A DNA stretch of 64,000 nucleotides from Rathayibacter sp. VKM Ac-2759 (GTDB lineage Bacteria > Actinomycetota > Actinomycetes > Actinomycetales > Microbacteriaceae), in contig NZ_CP047176.1 of NCBI RefSeq assembly GCF_009834225.1, positions 1,116,001-1,180,000 on the forward strand. The letters run 5' to 3'. The notes below the pieces were generated by a model. It ran no database searches. It saw nothing but the letters and a program-made list of their open reading frames with translations, and had not been told where the DNA came from. Positions 55,181-63,746 of the stretch are shown piece after piece. Numbering within the stretch: position 1 is the first letter of the stretch; every line of letters begins with the position of its first letter. The translations under genes and the position numbers were made by a program.

Positions 55181-55923
55181 GCGGCACCGTGCCGATGCCG
55201 GTCGTCGCCGACGCCGAGCTGAGCGTGGAGTTCTGCGGCGAGTGGTTCCCCCTCGGCGACGAGCCCTTCGAGATCGGCCGCGAGGGCGCCCTGGATCTCG
55301 ACGACAACCCGTTCCTGCACCGCCGGTTCCTCCAGATCGTGCGCGCCGAGGGACTGTGGTGGCTGTGCAACGTCGGGAGCCGGCTGTCGGCCACGGTCAC
55401 CGACGGGTCGGGCGGGATCCAGGCGTGGCTCTCACCCGGCAGCCGCCTCCCCATCGTGTTCGGCACCACGATGGTCGTGTTCACGGCCGGCCCGACCACC
55501 TACGAGCTGACGCTGTACTCGAGCAGGCCGACCTTCGACTCCGTGCTGGCGCCGCGCGCCCTCACCGGCGCGACCACGATCGGCGTCACTCCGTTCACTG
55601 CGTCGCAGCGGCTCCTGGTCATCGCGCTGTGCGAGCCGATGCTGCGCCGGGAGGGCACGGGCACGAGCGTCATCCCGAGCTCGTCGAAGGCGGCCGCGCG
55701 GCTCGGCTGGACCCAGACCCGGTTCAACCGCAAGCTCGACAACGTCTGCGAGAAGCTCGCCCGCGTCGGGGTCCAGGGCGTGCGCGGCGAGACCGGTTCG
55801 CTCGCCACCCACCGGCGCGCCCGCCTGGTCGAGTACGCGGTCACGAGCCGCCTCGTGACCCGCGCCGACCTCCCGCTCCTCGACGCCCCGCAGGACGAGC
55901 CGGACGAGGACGGGACCGACTGA
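55177..55923 (+). CDS. FHA-like protein with C-terminal winged helix
   Basis: A 248-residue protein. The N-terminal half is an FHA fold with FEIGREG. The usual SxxH and NG residues are weak, so phosphothreonine binding is uncertain. The C-terminal half (about 135-235) is a winged helix-turn-helix: SSSKAAARLGWTQTRFNRKLD and LVEYAVTSR. It may regulate transcription of the cluster or serve as a protein-binding module. The GTG overlaps the kinase stop, and its stop shares a base with the ATPase start. Confidence 0.8.
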   Translation: MSGTVPMPVVADAELSVEFCGEWFPLGDEPFEIGREGALDLDDNPFLHRRFLQIVRAEGLWWLCNVGSRLSATVTDGSGGIQAWLSPGSRLPIVFGTTMVVFTAGPTTYELTLYSSRPTFDSVLAPRALTGATTIGVTPFTASQRLLVIALCEPMLRREGTGTSVIPSSSKAAARLGWTQTRFNRKLDNVCEKLARVGVQGVRGETGSLATHRRARLVEYAVTSRLVTRADLPLLDAPQDEPDEDGTD

Positions 55924-58900
55924 TGCGCCTCAAGCTGACCCTCCGCCGTGCCTCCGGGACGGCCACGGACGTCGTCGTGACGGTGGACGCGACCGTCTCG
56001 GTCGGCGCGGTGGCCGCCGCCCTGCGGGACGCGGATCCCGAGCGCGCCGCCGGGGCCGACGCGACGCCCGTGACGCTCGACGTGCTCGGCGCGGGTGGCC
56101 TCGACCGTCCGCGCTCGATCCACCCCGACCTCGCGATCGTCGAGGCAGGGATCCGCTCCGGCGGGACGGTGCAGCTCTCGCGGGCGGCCCCGCCGGCCGC
56201 CGGCGAGGGCCGGGACCGCGGCCCAGCGGTGGCCGTCCTCCGGGTGCTGTCCGGTCCCGACGAGGGCCGCGAGTTCCCGCTGCCCGCCGGTGCCAGCCAT
56301 CTGGGTCGCGAGCGCGGTGTCGACGTGCGGCTGTCCGACCCCCTGATCTCGAAGCGGCACGCCAGGGTGAGCATCGGCGAGACGGTCGAGATCGTCGACA
56401 CGAACTCGGCGAACGGCCTCACCATGGGAGGCAGGCTCGTCCAGCGGGCGACGCTCACCCCCGCCGATGTCGTCGTGATCGGCGACAGCGCCGTGAGCGT
56501 CGTGCCCCTCGCCCGTCTCGGCGGCGCCCCGCCCAGCACGCCCGTGGTCGAGTTCACCCGCTCCCCGCGGGTCGTCGTGCGGTTCGCGGAGCGAGTGCTC
56601 GCCGCGCCCACGCCGCCGCAGCGGCCGTCGCCCCAGCGGTTCCCGCTGCTCGCGCTCGTCGCTCCGCTCGTGATGGGCGCCGTGCTGTACGTCGTCACGC
56701 AGCAGCTGCTGAGCGTGATCTTCGTCGCGCTCAGCCCGCTGCTGGCCATCGGCACCTGGATCGACCACACCGTCACCGCGCGCCGCACCAGAAAGGCGCA
56801 GATCGCGGTCTTCACGCGCTCACTCGACGCGCTCGAGGAGGACGTCCGCGCCGCGCAGGCCGTGGAGCGCGCCGTGCGCCTCGCCGAGCAGCCGTCGGCG
56901 GCGGACGCCGTCGCCGCGATCGCGCAGCGCGGAGAGGACCTGTGGACCCACCGCCCGGAGCACCGCGGCTTCCTCGCTGTACGGCTCGGGGTCGGCTCGC
57001 TCCCGTCGCGCTGCCGGATCGAGCTCGCCGGCGGCAACGACACCGAGCCCGAGTTCGTCCGCGAGCTCGCGGCGACCCTCGAGCGGCACCGCCTCGTGCA
57101 CGGCGTGCCCGTGGTCGCCGAGCTGCGCAGCAGCGGCGCCCTCGGGATCGCCGGACCCGCCGCCGTGCGCGCCGACGTCGCCCGGGCGCTGGCCGTGCAG
57201 CTGGTCGGGACGCACTCGCCGGCCGAGCTCGCCGTCGCGGCCCTCACCTCGCCCGCCTCCCGCTCGAGATGGTCGTGGCTCGAGTGGCTGCCGCACACCG
57301 GCTCGGTGCACTCGCCGCTCGCGGGGGAGCACCTCGCCGACAACCCGGGATCCGGCGCGTCGCTGCTGTCGCGGCTCGAGGAGCTCGTCGAGCGGCGGTC
57401 GGAGGAGGGACCGGTCCTGCGCGGATCCGTCCGCGCCGACGAGCCCGATCGCCTCCCCGACCCCGTGACCCCGTCGCTGATCGTGATCGTCGAGGACGAC
57501 GCCCCCGTCGACCGGGCCCGGCTGATCCGGCTCGCCGAGCGCGGGCCCGACGCGGGAGTCCACCTGCTCTGGTGCTCGGCGAGCATCGCCGAGCTCCCCG
57601 CCGCCGCCCGCAGCTTCCTGCTCGTCGCCGACCCGGGCTCGCCCGCGACGACGGGGCAGGTCAGGCTCGGCGAGCACTCGCACCCCGTGGTCTTCGAGAC
57701 GGTCGACGCGAGCACGGCCCTCGCCCTGGCGCGCTCCCTCTCGCCCGTGGTCGACGGCGGAGTCCCGGTCGAGGACTCCTCCGATCTGCCCCGCGAGGTC
57801 GCCTACGCGGCGCTCGCCGGGCCCGAGATCATCGCGCAGTCCGGCGCGGTCATCGACCGCTGGCGCGAGAGCAACTCCATCACCGTGCGCGACGGGTCCG
57901 CGCCGGTGCGGCGCCGTTCCGCGGGCTCGCTGCGGGCTCTCGTCGGCTCGGCCGGCACCGAGCCGTTCTACCTCGACCTGCGCAGCCAGGGGCCGCACGC
58001 GCTCGTCGGCGGCACCACCGGCGCGGGCAAGTCCGAGTTCCTGCAGTCGTGGGTGCTCGGCATGGCCGCCGCCTACAGCCCCGACCGCGTCGCCTTCCTC
58101 TTCGTCGACTACAAGGGCGGCGCCGCCTTCGCCGACTGCGTGCAGCTGCCGCACACGGTCGGCCTGGTCACCGACCTCTCTCCGCACCTCGTCCGGCGGG
58201 CGCTGACGAGCCTCCGGGCCGAGCTGCGGTACCGCGAGCACCTGCTCAACCGCAAGAAGGCCAAGGACCTCGTCTCGCTCGAGAAGACGGGCGACCCCGA
58301 GACGCCCCCGAGCCTCCTGATCGTCGTCGACGAGTTCGCGGCGCTGGTGAACGAGGTCCCGGAGTTCGTGGACGGAGTGGTCGACGTCGCCCAGCGCGGC
58401 CGCTCGCTCGGTCTGCACCTGATCCTGGCGACCCAGCGGCCGGCGGGCGTGATCAAGGACAACCTGCGCGCGAACACCAACCTCCGCATCGCGCTGCGGA
58501 TGGCCGACGGCGACGACTCCACCGACATCCTCGGCACGCCGATGGCGGCGTCGTTCGACCCGGCGATCCCGGGGCGGGGCGCCGCCAAGACGGGCCCCGG
58601 CCGGATCGCCGGCTTCCAGACCGGCTACGCGGGCGGACGGACCACCGGCGAGGCCCCGCCTCCGCGGATCGACATCGAGGAGATGGCGTTCGGCTCCGGC
58701 GTCGCGTGGGAGCAGAGCCGGGCCGAGGCCGAGGAGACCGGCGATCCGGGCCCGACCGACATCGCGCGCATGGTCGCGACCATCGGGCGGGCGGCGACCG
58801 AGGCCCGCGTCCCCGCGCCCCGGAAGCCCTGGCTCGACGAGCTGGCCCCCGCCTACGACTTCTCGCGGCTGCCGCACCCGCGCACCGACGACCGCCTCCT

Positions 58901-60365
58901 GCTCGGGGTCATCGACAGCCCGGAGACGCAGAGCCAGCCGACCGTGTTCTACGAGCCCGACCGCGACGGCAACATGGCCGTCTTCGGCACCGGAGGCTCC
59001 GGCAAGTCGACGGCCCTGCGCTCGATCGCGGTCGCGGCGGCCGTCACTCCGCGCGGAGGACCCGTGCACGTGTACGGGCTCGACTTCGGCGCGAACGGCC
59101 TGCAGATGCTCGAGGAGCTGCCGCACGTGGGCGCCGTCGTCCGCGGGGACGACGACGAGCGGGTCGTCCGCCTCCTGCGCATGATCCGCGACCTCGTCGA
59201 CGATCGCGCCGCGCGCTTCGGGGCGGTGAAGGCGTCGACGATCGGGGAGTACCGCGAGCTCGCCGGCCGCCCGGACGAACCGCGCATCCTCCTGCTGGTC
59301 GACGGCATCGGCGCCTTCCGCGAGGCCTACGAGTACGCGGGGACCAACGCCTGGTTCAGCGTGTTCACCCAGATCGCGACCGACGGACGCCAGCTCGGGA
59401 TCCACGTCGTCGTCGCCGGGGACCGGCCCAACTCGGTGCCGACCTCGCTCAACTCGACCATCCAGCGCCGCGTGGTGCTGCGCCTGGCGAGCGAGGACGA
59501 CTACCTGCTCCTCGGCGTCCCCAAGGACGTGCTCTCGGCGACCTCGCCTCCCGGGCGCGGTGTGAGCGAGGGCAACGAGGTGCAGATCGCCGTCCTCGGC
59601 GGCGACGCGAACGTGGCGATCCAGGCCCGCAAGATCGCCAGCCTCGCCGAGGCGATGCGACGGCAGGGCGCCGCGCCCGCCCCCGGCGTCGGCCGGCTGG
59701 GCGACGTCGTGCCGCTCGCGGAGCTGCCGGCGACGACGCCCTCGGGAGTGTGCATCGGCCTCGCCGACGAGGACCTCGCGCCGATCGGCCTCGAGGCCGC
59801 CGGAGCGTTCCTCGTCGCAGGATCGCCGGGCGGCGGCCGCACGACGGCGCTCGCGACTCTCGCCGCGGCGCTGCGCCGCTCCCAGCGGGGAGCGCGCATC
59901 GTCCATCTCGCGGCGAGGCGGACGGGGCTCGGAGCCCGACCCGCCTGGAGCGCGAGCGTCGTGGGCGTCGCCGAGGTCGCCAGGGCGGCCGAGGGGCTCA
60001 CCGGCGAGGTCGAGCTCGGGCGCTTCGGGCCACCGGGCAGCGCGATCGTGATCGAGGGCCTGACCGACTTCACGGGCACGGAGGCCGAGATGCCGACGGA
60101 CCGCCTCGTGCGGGCGGCGGTGCGGGCCGGCGTGCTCGTCGTCGGCGAGGGCGAGTCGTCGACGTGGGGCCAGTCGTACACACTCGCGCAGCCCTTCAAG
60201 GCGGGCAGGAGGGGACTGCTCGTCGTCCCGGGCGAGATGGACGGCGACACCCTGCTGGGCACCTCGCTCGGCCGGATGCGCCGCGCGGATCTGCCTCCCG
60301 GCCGGGGATTCCTCGTCGGCCGAGGCCGCGCGATCAAGCTGCAGGTCGCCACCGATGCCGGCTGA
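55923..60365 (+). CDS. FtsK/SpoIIIE (EssC-like) type VII secretion ATPase
   Basis: A 1,480-residue membrane ATPase, the motor of type VII secretion. Residues 1-95 look like a beta-grasp (YukD/EsaB-like) fold, inferred. An FHA domain (about 100-190) has LGRERG, SKRHARV and SANG. Two membrane helices lie at about 240-280. Three ATPase domains follow. The first has an intact Walker A GTTGAGKS (Lys703) and Walker B VVDEF. The second has GTGGSGKS (Lys1028) with VDGIG in place of an acidic pair. The third has GSPGGGRT with Arg1306 for Lys. The N-terminal FHA fits the EssC type more than mycobacterial EccC. Confidence 0.92.
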   Translation: MRLKLTLRRASGTATDVVVTVDATVSVGAVAAALRDADPERAAGADATPVTLDVLGAGGLDRPRSIHPDLAIVEAGIRSGGTVQLSRAAPPAAGEGRDRGPAVAVLRVLSGPDEGREFPLPAGASHLGRERGVDVRLSDPLISKRHARVSIGETVEIVDTNSANGLTMGGRLVQRATLTPADVVVIGDSAVSVVPLARLGGAPPSTPVVEFTRSPRVVVRFAERVLAAPTPPQRPSPQRFPLLALVAPLVMGAVLYVVTQQLLSVIFVALSPLLAIGTWIDHTVTARRTRKAQIAVFTRSLDALEEDVRAAQAVERAVRLAEQPSAADAVAAIAQRGEDLWTHRPEHRGFLAVRLGVGSLPSRCRIELAGGNDTEPEFVRELAATLERHRLVHGVPVVAELRSSGALGIAGPAAVRADVARALAVQLVGTHSPAELAVAALTSPASRSRWSWLEWLPHTGSVHSPLAGEHLADNPGSGASLLSRLEELVERRSEEGPVLRGSVRADEPDRLPDPVTPSLIVIVEDDAPVDRARLIRLAERGPDAGVHLLWCSASIAELPAAARSFLLVADPGSPATTGQVRLGEHSHPVVFETVDASTALALARSLSPVVDGGVPVEDSSDLPREVAYAALAGPEIIAQSGAVIDRWRESNSITVRDGSAPVRRRSAGSLRALVGSAGTEPFYLDLRSQGPHALVGGTTGAGKSEFLQSWVLGMAAAYSPDRVAFLFVDYKGGAAFADCVQLPHTVGLVTDLSPHLVRRALTSLRAELRYREHLLNRKKAKDLVSLEKTGDPETPPSLLIVVDEFAALVNEVPEFVDGVVDVAQRGRSLGLHLILATQRPAGVIKDNLRANTNLRIALRMADGDDSTDILGTPMAASFDPAIPGRGAAKTGPGRIAGFQTGYAGGRTTGEAPPPRIDIEEMAFGSGVAWEQSRAEAEETGDPGPTDIARMVATIGRAATEARVPAPRKPWLDELAPAYDFSRLPHPRTDDRLLLGVIDSPETQSQPTVFYEPDRDGNMAVFGTGGSGKSTALRSIAVAAAVTPRGGPVHVYGLDFGANGLQMLEELPHVGAVVRGDDDERVVRLLRMIRDLVDDRAARFGAVKASTIGEYRELAGRPDEPRILLLVDGIGAFREAYEYAGTNAWFSVFTQIATDGRQLGIHVVVAGDRPNSVPTSLNSTIQRRVVLRLASEDDYLLLGVPKDVLSATSPPGRGVSEGNEVQIAVLGGDANVAIQARKIASLAEAMRRQGAAPAPGVGRLGDVVPLAELPATTPSGVCIGLADEDLAPIGLEAAGAFLVAGSPGGGRTTALATLAAALRRSQRGARIVHLAARRTGLGARPAWSASVVGVAEVARAAEGLTGEVELGRFGPPGSAIVIEGLTDFTGTEAEMPTDRLVRAAVRAGVLVVGEGESSTWGQSYTLAQPFKAGRRGLLVVPGEMDGDTLLGTSLGRMRRADLPPGRGFLVGRGRAIKLQVATDAG

Positions 60366-60400
60366 ACGGGGCGGCAGGAAGCGGTGGGCAGTGGTGCCCA

Positions 60401-60429
60401 TCGACCCCCTGCACAGCCCTCGATAACTT
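60401..60429 (+). promoter_or_regulatory. Candidate promoter for the WXG100 gene
   Basis: TCGACC (60401-60406) and TAACTT (60424-60429) are spaced by 17 bases and resemble -35 and -10 boxes. The element lies in the 160-base gap after the ATPase gene, where coupled overlaps end. It would allow the secreted proteins to be made in excess over the machinery. Confidence 0.4.
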
Positions 60430-60445
60430 CTCCACAGGTCGATCG

Positions 60446-60466
60446 GACCCCCGGGATCCGGGGGTC
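60446..60466 (+). terminator. Perfect 9-bp hairpin between ATPase and WXG100 genes
   Basis: GACCCCCGG and CCGGGGGTC pair around GAT. There is no U tract. It lies just after the candidate promoter start site and 60 bases before the ATG. It may reduce read-through from the ATPase gene or protect the 5' end of the WXG100 message. Confidence 0.45.
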
Positions 60467-60525
60467 GGACGGCCGGGGAATCGTGACTCCGGACGCTCCG
60501 GAGCACTGACGAAAGGAAGAACACC

Positions 60526-60792
60526 ATGGCCGTTTGGGGACTCGACGTCGAGCAGGTCCGCCAGCTCTCGAGCAAGCTCAACCAGGAGGCGACGGCGATC
60601 CAGCAGGTCCTGTCGACCCTCACGAACCAGCTCGGCAACACGCAGTGGACCGGTCCCGACGCGGAGCAGTTCCGCAACGACTGGTCGGGCACGCACACCG
60701 CGGCCCTGAACCGCGTCATCAACGCCCTCCAGGAGGCGTCGCAGAAGGCGTCGCAGAACGCCTCCGCACAGGAGAGCGTCTCGAACGGTTGA
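60526..60792 (+). CDS. WXG100-family secreted protein
   Basis: An 88-residue helical hairpin protein of the ESAT-6/WXG100 class, the core substrate of type VII secretion. The Trp-x-Gly turn is Trp41-Thr-Gly43. The C-terminal helix is amphipathic and Gln/Ser/Asn-rich. No YxxxD/E export signal is apparent at the C-terminus, which suggests pairing with a partner that has one. GGAAG precedes the ATG. It lies immediately after the ATPase gene. Confidence 0.95.
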   Translation: MAVWGLDVEQVRQLSSKLNQEATAIQQVLSTLTNQLGNTQWTGPDAEQFRNDWSGTHTAALNRVINALQEASQKASQNASAQESVSNG

Positions 60793-60863
60793 CCTCGCGG
60801 GGGCGGGTGCGATCAGGCACCCGCCCCCGGTGGTCGTCCGCGGGAACCGAGGAGGAGAGAGCG

Positions 60864-61754
60864 ATGAGCAGTGGGATGTACGGCGCCGACGTGGCGCAGC
60901 TGCGCGATCTGGCGCGACAGCTCCAGTCGGCGAGCGACCGTCTGAACGGAGCGAGGCAGCGCATCGGGAGCGGGATCCGCATCGCCGCCTGGGTCGGCCC
61001 GGTCGCCGTCCGCTTCAGGATGCTGTGGGACAGCGAGTACAGCAGGCAGGTGCAGGGGGCGTCCGACGCGCTCGAGCGGATCGCGCGCGAGATCCTGCGC
61101 AACGCGGATGAGCAGGAGCGGGCGAGCGCGCGCGACGGCGGGGCGGGGGGCCTCGGCGGAGGACCGTCGGGCCGGACCGCGGGTGGCGGGGTCTCGGTGG
61201 CGGACCTCTATGCGGCGATCAAGGCGCTCCTCGGAGTGCAGGGGCTCGTGTCCGACAGCGCCGACTATCTCGAGGCGATACGCAAGATCGGTCCTGGAGT
61301 GAGTGGAATCAAGTCGGTCGACGAAGTGCTCGCCGGCTTCAAATCGCTCGGCGGCGTCGCCAGTGCTGTCGGTTTCCTCTTCAACGCGTGGGATTTCGGT
61401 ACCGCGCTCCGGGAGGGGGACACCGGCGGACAAGTGGAATCCGTCCTCGACGCGGCCGCCGGCGTCGCCGGCCTGTTCATCCCGGGTGCAGGTCTTGCCT
61501 GGGAGGGCGGCAAGTTCATCGGCACTGAGCTCTACGAGGGCGTGAACACCTTCTACGACAGCCCGGGAGGCGCTCTGAGCCAGGGTGCTCGTTTCATGTT
61601 CGGCGAGGACGCCCGACTGGACACCCTGACTCCGGAGCAGCACATCCAGCTCGCCGAGCGCTACGAGGGCATCGGCGGGTTCGGGCTGTCGATCGTCGAC
61701 GGAGTGGCGGGGATGACGAACGACTTCTTCTACGCGATGGGGACGGGACGATGA
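60864..61754 (+). CDS. Long WXG-type protein with C-terminal domain, candidate effector
   Basis: A 296-residue protein. Residues 1-100 form a WXG-like helical hairpin with Trp43-Val-Gly45. A Gly-rich linker (about 107-122) follows. The last 175 residues are helical and hydrophobic (AGVAGLFIPGAGLAWEGGK), a layout seen in polymorphic type VII effectors. I recognise no toxin family. Base composition is visibly less GC-rich in the 3' half. GGAGGAGAG precedes the ATG. The next gene overlaps it by ATGA. Confidence 0.75.
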   Translation: MSSGMYGADVAQLRDLARQLQSASDRLNGARQRIGSGIRIAAWVGPVAVRFRMLWDSEYSRQVQGASDALERIAREILRNADEQERASARDGGAGGLGGGPSGRTAGGGVSVADLYAAIKALLGVQGLVSDSADYLEAIRKIGPGVSGIKSVDEVLAGFKSLGGVASAVGFLFNAWDFGTALREGDTGGQVESVLDAAAGVAGLFIPGAGLAWEGGKFIGTELYEGVNTFYDSPGGALSQGARFMFGEDARLDTLTPEQHIQLAERYEGIGGFGLSIVDGVAGMTNDFFYAMGTGR

Positions 61755-62362
61755 AGACGATCAGTGCACTGTTCGTGCCGGAGCTCCTGTTCCTGGCCGA
61801 AGCCGAGGATCGGCGCGAGATTCTCGCTCCGGTGTTCACCAGCGGGCTTTTCGGCAGCGATCGGCTCGCCGCGCAAGCGGTCTCCGACGTGGGCGGGGCG
61901 TCACTCGACGCACGCAGTGCGCTCGGAGCGACAGTGGAGGACGCGGCGCTCATCGACGTGCGCTCGGCCCTCCGCGCCCTCCCCGACGCTCCCGATCGAC
62001 TCCGGGTCGCGCGGGTGCTGGCGAAGTCCGGGACGCGCTCGACCATCCTCATCGGCCTCTCCTCGCGGGACGTTCCCGGCTGCCTCCTGCTCTTCTCGAT
62101 GCGCCCGGACGGAGCCGTCGACGTCGTGCTCCCCGAGCCGGGCTCGGCCATCGCCTGGTCGACGATCTTCGCTCGATTCGAGAACCCGGAACTCGTCGTG
62201 CTCGAGCGCGCCGCGGGCAGGAGCTCCGACGCGTTCGCCTGGGCGAGCGGCATCGTCGGGCAACGCCGGTCCGGCGGCGACTGGGAGGAGAAGGGTCGCG
62301 GCGTCTCTCTGTCGAGCTACACCGAGCGCGCGATGTCACTGCTGGGCGAAGCGCGTGCCTGA
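61751..62362 (+). CDS. Unknown protein coupled to the WXG-type protein
   Basis: A 203-residue cytosolic protein without signal or membrane helix. I do not recognise its family. The N-terminal half is helical; the middle has beta-strand-like stretches (STILIGLSS, GCLLLFSMRPDG). Overlap with the upstream candidate effector suggests a dedicated partner: a secretion chaperone of EspG type or an immunity protein. Neither is proven. Confidence 0.65.
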   Translation: MKTISALFVPELLFLAEAEDRREILAPVFTSGLFGSDRLAAQAVSDVGGASLDARSALGATVEDAALIDVRSALRALPDAPDRLRVARVLAKSGTRSTILIGLSSRDVPGCLLLFSMRPDGAVDVVLPEPGSAIAWSTIFARFENPELVVLERAAGRSSDAFAWASGIVGQRRSGGDWEEKGRGVSLSSYTERAMSLLGEARA

Positions 62363-62385
62363 GCTCGCACGATCGTCGGCCTGAC

Positions 62386-63705
62386 ATGGCCGGACGCGCC
62401 GTCGCTATCGGGCTCACCGCCGCAGTCGTCGCCCTCGTCGTGGCCGCCGGTGCCTGGGCGGCGATCTCGACGCCCTGGGGCAGCGCGGTCGTGCGCGATG
62501 TCGCCTCCGGAGTCGCGCCGGCGAGCCCGGCCGCCCTCACTGGCGACGAGACCTACCTCGCCTCGGAACTGGAGTCGCTCGTGGTCGGCGGAAGCGTGCT
62601 CGGCGTCGGAACGGCGGACGGCGAGCTGGGGATCGAGAGGACGACGGACTACCTGACGCCGAGGATCACTCCCGAGGGATGCGAGGCGCTGCTCGACGCC
62701 GCGCCGGTCTACCCGTCGGGGTACCGCTCCCGCACCGGGCCCGGCTTCGAGAGCGAGCTGCTCCTCCTGCCCACGGTGTCGGACGCCGCCGATCGGTACG
62801 GCGACCTGCTGCGCGCCTCCGGGCGGTGCTTCAGGATCGAGGAGAGATCACAGGCCGACGACCTCGTCCGGACGACCGTCTACACCGAGACGGCGACGGG
62901 CTCCGCACCAGTCGAGGGGACAGGAGGTGCGGTCCACTGGTTCGCCGGTGTCCGCACCGACGACGCCGGAGCCGAGACCGCCCTGGTCGTCGCGACCACG
63001 GGCAACGTGGTGCAGACCGTCCGCGTCGCGCAGCCGGCGGATGTCCCCGCCCTCGGCCCGGCGGTGGCCGAGCGTCTCGCCGCCTCGGCGCTCCGAACTC
63101 TGCAGGAGCGGGCCGACGGTGCGCTCGCCGAGGGCTACGCCTCAGGCACGCCGGTCGCGCCGGACCCGGAGCCCACGAGCCTCTGGGCGCTCGCGCGCGA
63201 CGGCCTCTCCGACGCGCCTGCGGCCGCGCTCGCGCCCGGCTTCTTCTCTTCCGCTCCCGTGCCGGCGCTCTGCGACTTCGAGGCGGGGACGCTCGTCGAC
63301 GGCGTGCTGCCGATCACGACGGGAGAGCCGGGCGGCGTGTACCTCCACGACGAGGGCGTGTCGACGGGTGCCCACTTCGCGATCGAGCCGGCGCCGACGG
63401 CCTCCGATGCCGCGGGCGTCTCGGTGATCGGCTGCAACCACGGCGGCGTCAACTGGCCCGACTCGCTCGTCTTCTACTCCGCGCACGGCCGCGTCCTCGA
63501 CGCGATCGGCGTGCCCGAGATCGTCCCCGCCGGCTACCGCGATCAGGTCACCGATCTGACCGCGGTCGACGGCGGCTACCGCGTGGCCTGGTACTGGGAG
63601 GACCTCGACGGATCTCAGGCCACGCGTCCCGTCACCGCATCGATGCGCTGGGACGGCACCCGGCTCGTGATCAGCGACGTGCTGATCGGTGAGCGCACGT
63701 CATGA
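62386..63705 (+). CDS. Exported or membrane-anchored protein, sensor-domain-like
   Basis: A 439-residue protein with one N-terminal hydrophobic helix (about 5-28) and a large extracellular part. The first domain (about 50-235) contains paired cysteines (EGCEAL, GRCFRI) and an overall pattern like the external sensor domain of PknH-type proteins; this is a weak resemblance. A second beta-rich domain (about 300-435) has two more cysteines. No enzyme motif is seen. Its position suggests a secretion accessory or sensing role. Confidence 0.7.
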   Translation: MAGRAVAIGLTAAVVALVVAAGAWAAISTPWGSAVVRDVASGVAPASPAALTGDETYLASELESLVVGGSVLGVGTADGELGIERTTDYLTPRITPEGCEALLDAAPVYPSGYRSRTGPGFESELLLLPTVSDAADRYGDLLRASGRCFRIEERSQADDLVRTTVYTETATGSAPVEGTGGAVHWFAGVRTDDAGAETALVVATTGNVVQTVRVAQPADVPALGPAVAERLAASALRTLQERADGALAEGYASGTPVAPDPEPTSLWALARDGLSDAPAAALAPGFFSSAPVPALCDFEAGTLVDGVLPITTGEPGGVYLHDEGVSTGAHFAIEPAPTASDAAGVSVIGCNHGGVNWPDSLVFYSAHGRVLDAIGVPEIVPAGYRDQVTDLTAVDGGYRVAWYWEDLDGSQATRPVTASMRWDGTRLVISDVLIGERTS

Positions 63706-63746
63706 ACCGAGCCCGATCCGGCCCGAACCCGAGGACACTCCGATGA
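63702..63746 (+). other. Possible 14-codon coupling leader
   Basis: An ATG overlapping the previous stop (ATGA) opens a 14-residue Arg/Pro-rich frame whose stop overlaps the next gene's ATG. It may only be chance. It could carry ribosomes between the two genes. Confidence 0.2.

Noticed and set aside
56820..60722. A 1,300-codon minus-strand open frame over the ATPase gene
   Set aside because: It is a mirror frame of the FtsK/EssC gene. It has low-complexity composition and no start signals.
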